Shown: piece after piece, positions 1 through 5,726 of the stretch
Position numbering within the stretch: position 1 is the first letter of the stretch
How the letters are laid out: each line of letters starts with the position of its first letter
NCBI GenBank assembly: GCA_030453005.1
Contig: JAKDLE010000217.1
Span: 1-5,726, forward strand
DNA from: Pseudonocardia sp.
Lineage (GTDB): Bacteria > Actinomycetota > Actinomycetes > Mycobacteriales > Pseudonocardiaceae
Direction: 5' to 3'
DNA length: 5,726 nucleotides
Position numbers and translations under genes: made by a program
The notes under the pieces: model-generated
What the model was told of the DNA's origin: nothing
What the model saw: the letters and a program-made list of their open reading frames with translations, nothing else
The model's database searches: none

Positions 1-185
1 AGGGGGCGGTCGGCGGCGTGCGGAGCCCGACCCTCCCGGCGCAGCAGGCTGCCGACGGACACCGGCACGATGACGGGCTCGGGATCCACGGGGTGAGCCG
101 GGGCGTAGCGGTTCAGTAGCTCGGCGACGGTGACCACGCCGGTGGGCGCGGTCGACGCGGTATCCGGGTCGACCATCTGAACCAC
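1..185 (-). CDS. Hypothetical protein, N-terminal fragment (runs off left edge)
   Basis: An open reading frame runs leftwards from a GTG at 183-185 to the window edge with no stop, giving about 61 residues. It begins MVQMVDPDTAS, continues through VVTVAELLNRYAP and then VPVSVGSLLRREGRAPHAA. I chose the GTG because a G-run (195-200, GGGGGG on the minus strand) sits 9 nt upstream. The ATG at 174-176, three codons in, would be 18 nt from it. I do not recognise the family. Short conserved-looking N-termini of the 'TVAELL...VGSLLRREG' kind often precede membrane or envelope proteins in this group of actinobacteria, but no membrane segment is visible in the part present. Codon use is typical of the window. 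It lies downstream of the deacetylase on the same strand across a 135-nt gap, so it probably has its own promoter. Confidence 0.55.
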   Translation of the reverse strand, partial: MVQMVDPDTASTAPTGVVTVAELLNRYAPAHPVDPEPVIVPVSVGSLLRREGRAPHAADRP

Positions 186-291
186 GAGCGGGATCCCCCC
201 TTCGAGTGAATGACTACGCACTGTCTACCGGATGCCACAATGGACAGCCAAGTGCCCCTCACCCGCTCGTCGTCCTTCACCCGTTGAGACT

Positions 292-313
292 ATCGCCGCT
301 CGGCGACGGCGAT
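292..313 (-). terminator. Possible terminator hairpin after the deacetylase gene
   Basis: A 7-bp perfect inverted repeat (ATCGCCG at 292-298, CGGCGAT at 307-313) with an 8-nt loop begins 8 nt past the deacetylase stop codon. There is no clear T-run after it on the minus strand (the next bases are AGTCTC), so it would be an imperfect intrinsic terminator or a 3'-end stabilising hairpin. A shorter alternative stem (293-298 with 301-306) overlaps it. The rest of the 186-320 gap holds no gene that I can support. Confidence 0.3.
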
Positions 314-320
314 CAACCGC

Positions 321-1037
321 TCACCCGATGGGGACGACCTGGAACACCTCGGCGAGCGCGCCGTCGGGCAGGTCGTGGCGGCGCGCGGAGTCGAGGTGGA
401 AGGCCCGCAGGCGATCGGACAGGTCGTCCGCGTGCGCCGTCTGCGACACGTGGGCGCGCAGCGCGGCGATCTTGCGGTCGAACGCGGCGGTCACGTCGAC
501 GGCGTGGTCGACCCGCTCGTCGGGCGCGGCCATGAGCCACAGCTCGCGCACCGACCACGCCTCCAACCCCTCGTCGGCGAGCAGCTCGGGATGGGCGAAG
601 GGGTTGCGCGCGTCGGGGTAGACCGCGGCCAGCGCCGCCTCGCCCGTGGCGCGGTGGTCGGGGTGCGACGCGCCGAGTCGGCGCCACCAGATCTCCGGCG
701 AGTGGGTCAGCACGCGGTCGGGGCGGAACCGGCGGATCTCGCGGCTGATGTCGCGCCGCAGCCCGATGCTCGCGGTCAGCCTGCCGTCCGGGTAGCCGAG
801 GAACCGCACCTCGTCGACGCCGAGAACCGCGGCGGCCGCCCGTTGCTCGGCCTCGCGCAGCGGACCCATCTCCGCGCGCGGGGTGTCGTCGGAGCCGCCT
901 GCGTCGCCGGAGGTGCAGATGCAGTAGGCGACGTCGATCCCCGCGTCCACCCAGGTCGCGACGGTGCCCGCGGCACCGAAGTCGACGTCGTCGGGATGGG
1001 CGGTGACGACGAGGGCACGTCGGACGGGTTCGGGCAC
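321..1037 (-). CDS. PIG-L/LmbE-family zinc-dependent deacetylase
   Basis: A 238-residue cytoplasmic protein of the PIG-L (LmbE) superfamily, metal-dependent N-deacetylases acting on N-acetylglucosaminyl-type substrates. The N-terminal strand ALVVTAHPDD (HPDD at residues 14-17) and the later ASHPDHR (HPDH at 125-128) are the two family signatures. By analogy with MshB, H14, D17 and H128 should bind zinc and D16 should be the general base. The length fits short LmbE proteins (about 230-250 residues). MshB and Mca of mycothiol metabolism are nearer 290-300, so I would not call it either. The start is a GTG at 1035-1037 with AGGG 7 nt upstream. It is the last gene of an apparent run chorismate mutase, membrane protein, deacetylase, and begins 27 nt after the membrane-protein stop. 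The substrate is unknown; the family call is firm. Confidence 0.93.
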   Translation of the reverse strand: MPEPVRRALVVTAHPDDVDFGAAGTVATWVDAGIDVAYCICTSGDAGGSDDTPRAEMGPLREAEQRAAAAVLGVDEVRFLGYPDGRLTASIGLRRDISREIRRFRPDRVLTHSPEIWWRRLGASHPDHRATGEAALAAVYPDARNPFAHPELLADEGLEAWSVRELWLMAAPDERVDHAVDVTAAFDRKIAALRAHVSQTAHADDLSDRLRAFHLDSARRHDLPDGALAEVFQVVPIG

Positions 1038-1064
1038 CGGCGCACCCTACGACGGGTGATCGGA

Positions 1065-1385
1065 TCAGGCCCGGCCGCGGAACTGGTTGCGGGTCGTGTC
1101 GAGGGCGCCCTTGGCCGCGACGCCCGCACCGCCTGCGACGAGCAGGCCCAGTAGGTCGACGGGGACGCTGTCCGCGCCGGTGAGCATGAGCCCGACCGCG
1201 GCCACCGCAGCCGTGCCGCCCGCGACCTTCCAGCGGCCCGAGACGTACTCCTTCGTCGCCCCGCCCGCGACCCCGCGCTTCTGCGCCGCGCTGTTCAGCA
1301 TCGCCAGATACCCGACGTGCCCGAGCGCGGCGAGCAACCCGACCAGCGCCACGAGGAACGCCACGACCCCCACCACTGCACCCAT
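1065..1385 (-). CDS. Small three-helix membrane protein, function unknown
   Basis: A 106-residue hydrophobic protein. Likely membrane helices lie at about residues 4-26, 54-70 and 76-93. A basic stretch between the first two (AAQKRGVAGGATKEYVSGRWK) would form a loop, and the tail TTRNQFRGRA is positively charged. The ATG at 1383-1385 is the best start. The ribosome site is weak (GGA 4 nt before the ATG). A CACTCT hexamer 7 nt upstream of the ATG could be a -10 element giving a nearly leaderless transcript, but that is speculative. The gene sits 45 nt after chorismate mutase and 27 nt before the deacetylase on the same strand, so co-transcription is likely. I recognise no named family. Composition and uninterrupted reading match its neighbours, which favours a real gene over an antisense shadow. 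Confidence 0.78.
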   Translation of the reverse strand: MGAVVGVVAFLVALVGLLAALGHVGYLAMLNSAAQKRGVAGGATKEYVSGRWKVAGGTAAVAAVGLMLTGADSVPVDLLGLLVAGGAGVAAKGALDTTRNQFRGRA

Positions 1386-1430
1386 ACCGTCCAGAGTGCC
1401 ACGGTTGCTCGCTCGACGGGTGGGGGTCGC

Positions 1431-1724
1431 TCAGCGGCCGCCGAGGCGTCCGCGGCCCAGGCGCAGCAGCAGCATCCCGAGCTCTCGGCCCTCGACGCCG
1501 AGCTCGCGGAACCGGGCGAGGACGGCCATCTCGCGGTTGTAGACGATGCGCGGCCCGCCCGCCGCCATCCGCGCGCGGCCGATGCGCTGGGAGACGTAGC
1601 TGCGGCGCAGGACCAGCCGCAGGATCTCGGCGTCGAGGTGGTCGATCTCCTTGCGGAGCTCCTGGATCTCGGCCTCGGCGGGGATGTCGTCCTCGCGCGG
1701 GGTGTTCTCGATGCTCACGGTCAC
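1431..1724 (-). CDS. Chorismate mutase, AroQ-delta type (actinobacterial intracellular form)
   Basis: A 97-residue all-helical enzyme converting chorismate to prephenate, the first step of the Phe/Tyr branch. The core ELRKEIDHLDAEILRLVLRR, then YVSQRIGRARMAAGG, YNREM and the tail LLLRLGRGRLGGR closely follow M. tuberculosis chorismate mutase (Rv0948c) as I recall it. On that alignment the active-site residues correspond to R24, R41, R52, R64 and E65. The RLGRGRLG tail is the segment that, in the mycobacterial enzyme, contacts and is activated by DAHP synthase, so a similar complex is expected here. Start choice is open: GAGGAG (1728-1733) lies only 3 nt from the GTG at 1724 but 9 nt from an in-frame GTG at 1718, which would give a 95-residue protein. 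It is divergent from the helicase gene. A candidate attenuator lies upstream (1771-1902). Confidence 0.96.
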   Translation of the reverse strand: MTVSIENTPREDDIPAEAEIQELRKEIDHLDAEILRLVLRRSYVSQRIGRARMAAGGPRIVYNREMAVLARFRELGVEGRELGMLLLRLGRGRLGGR

Positions 1725-1746
1725 GGTCTCCTCGCCCGTCGCCCGG

Positions 1747-1766
1747 CGTGCCCGACCCGCGGCACG
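1747..1766 (-). other. Second leader hairpin just upstream of chorismate mutase
   Basis: Perfect 6-bp inverted repeat (CGTGCC at 1747-1752, GGCACG at 1761-1766) with an 8-nt loop, placed between the terminator-like hairpin and the chorismate mutase ribosome site. Its arm and loop include CCGACCC (1752-1758, plus-strand reading), which is complementary to GGGTCGG at 1803-1809. The segment could therefore pair either locally or across the terminator hairpin. There is no T-run, so it is not a terminator. Its role is unknown. Confidence 0.35.
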
Positions 1767-1770
1767 AAGA

Positions 1771-1799
1771 AGCCCCGGGTCCGTATGGACACCGGGGCT
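1771..1799 (-). terminator. Strong intrinsic-terminator-like hairpin in the chorismate mutase leader
   Basis: On the minus strand an 8-bp outer stem (AGCCCCGG at 1792-1799 with CCGGGGCT at 1771-1778) is stacked on a 4-bp inner stem (GTCC at 1787-1790, GGAC at 1779-1782). It has an ATAC tetraloop and one bulged T at 1791. The stem is followed by TCTTCG (1765-1770), a short pyrimidine tail. Read on the plus strand it is followed by CGTGGG, so the minus orientation is the better fit. It begins 10 nt after the stop of the putative leader peptide and ends 46 nt before the chorismate mutase GTG. No complete gene lies upstream on this strand that would need a terminator here, which favours conditional termination (attenuation). 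Confidence 0.6.
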
Positions 1800-1848
1800 C
1801 GTGGGTCGGTCAGCGCGGGGCTGCCACAGGCACCGGGATCCGGTACCC
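1771..1848 (-). promoter_or_regulatory. Candidate transcription attenuator with competing stems
   Basis: Besides the terminator hairpin, the minus-strand RNA can form an 8-bp hairpin inside the leader-peptide codons (GGUACCGG at 1840-1847 with CCGGUGCC at 1829-1836, 3-nt loop, one G-U pair). The segment GGGUACCGG (1840-1848) can instead pair over 9 bp (two G-U) with CCGGUGUCC (1787-1795), the 5' arm of the terminator. AGCCCCG (1816-1822) can pair over 7 bp with the terminator 3' arm (1771-1777), and a ribosome at the peptide stop codon (1810-1812) would cover it. These alternatives are the parts an attenuator needs, but I cannot compute energies, and which pairing is the working antiterminator is unresolved. 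Confidence 0.4.
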
Positions 1849-1902
1849 GTAGAAGAATCGGCAGCCCTGCGAGTGCACGGTGGGAGTGTGCCACAGCGCC
1901 AC
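1810..1902 (-). CDS. Putative Phe/Tyr-rich leader peptide of chorismate mutase
   Basis: A 30-codon reading frame from GTG (1900-1902) to TGA (1810-1812) begins as VALWHTPTVHSQGC in codon sense (the first residue would be Met), then RFFYGYR (codons 15-21) and IPVPVAAPR. Phe-Phe-Tyr-Gly-Tyr occupies 1843-1857. Clusters of codons for the pathway's end product are the hallmark of attenuator leader peptides such as PheL, and here the downstream gene makes prephenate, the precursor of Phe and Tyr. The start is uncertain: there is no ATG, and no Shine-Dalgarno site before either GTG (1902 or 1878, the latter giving 22 residues). Initiation at or near the 5' end of the transcript would be needed. The same frame stays open further upstream into antisense of the helicase gene, so openness alone is not evidence. 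The argument rests on the codon cluster and the adjacent hairpin. Confidence 0.45.
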   Translation of the reverse strand: MALWHTPTVHSQGCRFFYGYRIPVPVAAPR

Positions 1903-1907
1903 GCTGT
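1893..1907. repeat. Perfect dyad in the divergent promoter region
   Basis: ACAGCG (1893-1898), a CCA spacer, then CGCTGT (1902-1907): a perfect 6-bp inverted repeat centred between the divergent chorismate mutase leader and the helicase gene. It is 30 nt upstream of the helicase ATG and overlaps the putative leader-peptide GTG. It could be a repressor operator or an RNA hairpin at the 5' end of the leader. I do not recognise it as a known site (it is not an actinobacterial LexA box). Confidence 0.3.
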
Positions 1908-1920
1908 CGGGGGGCGGCAG

Positions 1921-1926
1921 TACCCT
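1921..1926 (+). promoter_or_regulatory. Possible -10 element of the helicase gene
   Basis: TACCCT fits the actinobacterial TAnnnT -10 pattern and ends 10 nt before the helicase ATG at 1937. A transcript starting 6-9 nt downstream would have a leader of only a few bases, so translation would be nearly leaderless. That agrees with the poor ribosome site (GGGTG only). I see no convincing -35. The element lies in a small ACCC-TGCT-GGGT inverted repeat. Confidence 0.3.
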
Positions 1927-1936
1927 GCTGGGTGCG

Positions 1937-4366
<2,430 letters not shown>

Positions 4367-4410
4367 CCGGGGTGGAACCGCGGAGCCTCGGTTTCCGTCC
4401 AAGGCCGTGT

Positions 4411-4428
4411 GACAATCGACCTGGGAGG
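4411..4428 (+). promoter_or_regulatory. Ribosome binding site (and possible -10) of the Uma2 gene
   Basis: GGGAGG at 4423-4428 lies 6 nt before the GTG at 4435, an ideal spacing that fixes this start over the upstream in-frame ATG at 4372, which is only 5 nt past the helicase stop codon. GACAAT at 4411-4416, preceded by TGT, resembles a -10 element, but no matching -35 is evident. The gene may have its own promoter or read on from the helicase. Confidence 0.6.
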
Positions 4429-4434
4429 TCCACC

Positions 4435-5013
4435 GTGTCCACTGACGCTCTCTACGAAGCCGTGTTCGCCCATCCCGGTCCGTGGACCGAGGACGAGTAC
4501 TTCGCCCTGCCCGAGACACCTGCGCGCATCGAGCTCGTCGACGGGATGCTCGTCGTGAGCCCCCTGTCGGCGGTGCCGCACCACCGACTCGTCTACGAGC
4601 TCACGCATCTGTTCAACGTGACCTGCCCGGACGGTACCTGGGAGGGTCTGCCCGGATCCAACGTGCGCCTCTGGAAGGACCACATCCGGATCCCCGACGT
4701 CGTCGTCGCGCGTTGCGGGCTGGACGTGCTGTACGTGCCCGCCGCCGACATCCTGCTGCTGGCCGAGGTCACCTCGCCCGGCAACTTCCGACAGGACCGG
4801 ATCGCCAAGCACACCGACTACGCCGAGGGGGGCATTCCGTTCTACCTGAGGGTCGACCTGCACCTGGGGATCGACGCACTCGATGCGTCGGCCTACGAGC
4901 TGGTGGACGGCGTCTACCGCGAGTACGCCACCAGCGTGGACGGGGTGCTCCGGCTGGAGCGGCCGTGGCTGCTGGAGGCTGATCTACGGGCACTGGCCCG
5001 CGGTCGGCGCTGA
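4435..5013 (+). CDS. Uma2 family (DUF820) PD-(D/E)XK nuclease-fold protein
   Basis: A 192-residue protein of the Uma2/DUF820 family, common in actinobacteria and cyanobacteria and assigned to the restriction-endonuclease-like fold. Visible family features are WTEDEYFALPE (17-27), RIELVDGMLVVSP (31-43), HHRLVYEL (49-56), IRIPDVVVA (84-92, with the PD at 87-88), LLLAEVTSP (107-115, E111), D121, K125, Y129 and GIPFYLRVD (133-141). E33, D88, E111 and K125 are the likely active-site set, so it looks intact. The true role of the family is not settled; nuclease activity is inferred from the fold. The start is fixed by a strong ribosome site at 4423-4428. It lies 68 nt after the helicase and faces the M23 peptidase gene across 31 nt. 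In the mycobacterial order I recall, the helicase and peptidase genes are adjacent, so this looks like an insertion into a conserved block. Confidence 0.9.
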   Translation: MSTDALYEAVFAHPGPWTEDEYFALPETPARIELVDGMLVVSPLSAVPHHRLVYELTHLFNVTCPDGTWEGLPGSNVRLWKDHIRIPDVVVARCGLDVLYVPAADILLLAEVTSPGNFRQDRIAKHTDYAEGGIPFYLRVDLHLGIDALDASAYELVDGVYREYATSVDGVLRLERPWLLEADLRALARGRR

Positions 5014-5044
5014 GATCGAGGGGGCCATCGGTCGTCGACCCGGC

Positions 5045-5726
5045 TCACCAGCCGTTGATGCCGTGCTCCTGTAGCCAGGGGCGCGGGTTGATCGGGTTGT
5101 CGGCGGTGTCGTAGACCTCGAAGTGCAGGTGCGGTCCGGTGGAGAAGCCGCGGTTGCCGATCTCGGCGATCTGCTGGCCCGCCTCGACGATGTCGCCCTC
5201 GGCCACATACGAACGGTTGACGTGGCCGTAGACGGTCTTGAGTCCGTCGGGGTGGCGGAGCACCACCCACATCCCGAAGCCCGACGCCGGGCCGGACTCC
5301 TCCACCACGCCGTCGGTGACGGCGTAGATCGGCGTGCCGATGGGGCCCGCGATGTCGATGCCGTTGTGCGACTTGCCCCAGCGGGCGCCGAAGCCGGAGG
5401 TGAACCGGCCGGTGGTGGGCTGCACGAACGCGGTGTCGCCGACGAGGTTGGCGCGGGGGGCGCCGAAGGCGAGCGCGGAGGCGAGGATCGCGTCGCGCCG
5501 GGCCAGCTCCTGCCCGATCTCCACGGCCTTGGCCAGGTTCTGCACGTCGACTTTCGACTCGGCGTCGAGGCCGACGGGCGACAGCGACTCGGGGAGCAGT
5601 TGGTCGCCGCCGATCGCGTCGACGGCGAACGAGGTGGCCGCCGCGGCGGGGGCCACCTCGACGATCGGTGCGAGCGCGCTCAGCGTGATCGGCGTGGGCT
5701 CGGGGGTCGTCGTGAGCGGCGTGACG
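5045..5726 (-). CDS. M23 (LytM/NlpD) family metallopeptidase, 5'-truncated by window edge
   Basis: The frame is open from TGA at 5045-5047 to the right edge, giving 226 residues with the N-terminus outside the window. The GTG at 5656 is internal: the frame continues upstream of it with a Pro/Thr-rich stretch (VTPLTTTPEPTP). The C-terminal domain is a peptidase M23 (lysostaphin-type) fold with a complete metal site: HNGID (first His at 5366-5368, Asp at 5354-5356), YGH further on, and HLHFE (HLH at 5123-5131). Such enzymes cleave peptidoglycan cross-links outside the membrane. A Lys/Glu/Leu/Ala segment (KAVEIGQELARR) before the domain could be helical. The missing N-terminus probably carries a signal peptide or membrane anchor. 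The position next to uvrD1 matches M. tuberculosis Rv0950c as I recall it. All catalytic residues are present, so activity is expected. Confidence 0.93.
   Translation of the reverse strand, partial: VTPLTTTPEPTPITLSALAPIVEVAPAAAATSFAVDAIGGDQLLPESLSPVGLDAESKVDVQNLAKAVEIGQELARRDAILASALAFGAPRANLVGDTAFVQPTTGRFTSGFGARWGKSHNGIDIAGPIGTPIYAVTDGVVEESGPASGFGMWVVLRHPDGLKTVYGHVNRSYVAEGDIVEAGQQIAEIGNRGFSTGPHLHFEVYDTADNPINPRPWLQEHGINGW

Noticed and set aside
291..319. Promoter-like TTGATC, 18 nt, TAGTCT on the minus strand before the left-edge gene
   Set aside because: The spacing is plausible, but the -10 match is poor, it overlaps the possible terminator hairpin and it lies over 100 nt from the GTG.
258..327. 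Three copies of (C/T)TCACCCG at 258, 276 and 320
   Set aside because: The octamer is short, unevenly spaced (18 and 44 nt), and the third copy lies at the deacetylase 3' end. Too weak for an operator claim.
375..1154. 259-codon plus-strand open frame opposite the deacetylase and membrane-protein genes
   Set aside because: It is an antisense shadow of genes with clear family motifs. It crosses two real genes and has no ribosome site or domain.
1721..1791. Second short minus-strand frame through the terminator hairpin (contains RGFFVPR), whose TGA overlaps the chorismate mutase GTG
   Set aside because: It has no ribosome site and only one Phe pair. The GTGA overlap could allow coupling, but the frame looks like chance read-through of a GC-rich hairpin. 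The upstream frame with FFYGY is the better leader candidate.
5014..5044. Possible bidirectional terminator between the converging Uma2 and peptidase genes
   Set aside because: Only GGTC-GTC-GACC (4-bp stem, 5030-5040) is visible, with no T-run on either strand. Not enough to call.
5045..5656. M23 peptidase starting at the GTG at 5656
   Set aside because: The frame is open without a stop to the window edge, and 203 residues would leave no signal peptide or anchor, so the gene very probably starts beyond the window.

Overview
The window is a chromosomal segment from a very GC-rich actinobacterium (roughly 70% G+C by eye, with G or C at most third codon positions). The best fit is the Pseudonocardiaceae, for example a Pseudonocardia-like genome. 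The reasons are protein style, frequent GTG starts, and a gene order (chorismate mutase, divergent UvrD1/PcrA helicase, convergent M23 peptidase) that I recall from Mycobacterium tuberculosis as Rv0948c-Rv0949-Rv0950c. No search was possible, so the genus is an inference.

Layout. Positions 1-185 hold the 5' end of an unidentified minus-strand gene that leaves the window on the left. Positions 186-320 are a non-coding gap with a possible terminator hairpin. Three minus-strand genes follow in transcription order: an AroQ-type chorismate mutase (1431-1724), a small membrane protein (1065-1385) and a PIG-L/LmbE-type deacetylase (321-1037). Gaps of 45 and 27 nt suggest one operon. A 212-nt divergent region (1725-1936) separates this operon from the plus-strand ATP-dependent DNA helicase PcrA/UvrD1 (1937-4366). 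A Uma2-family protein (4435-5013, plus) follows, then the C-terminal part of a secreted or anchored M23 metallopeptidase (5045 to the right edge, minus), which converges on it.

The most interesting part is the divergent region, read on the minus strand towards chorismate mutase. It can encode a peptide of about 30 residues with a Phe-Phe-Tyr-Gly-Tyr cluster. Ten nucleotides after its stop codon comes a strong terminator-like hairpin (1771-1799) with a pyrimidine tail, and the chorismate mutase start lies 46 nt beyond that. Several segments have alternative partners. This is the architecture of a leader-peptide transcription attenuator, and the clustered codons match the end products (Phe and Tyr) of the pathway the downstream gene feeds. 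I present it as a candidate with no experimental support.

Two other points concern the helicase. Its N-terminus carries four near-identical 15-bp tandem units (peptide GVSQS). The residues flanking an intact Walker A motif look abnormal, in a way that could be explained by five changes to G, all at middle codon positions within 40 bp. That suggests either sequence error or a real and unusual divergence. The remaining genes look ordinary. I saw no tRNA, rRNA, CRISPR array, insertion sequence or integrase.
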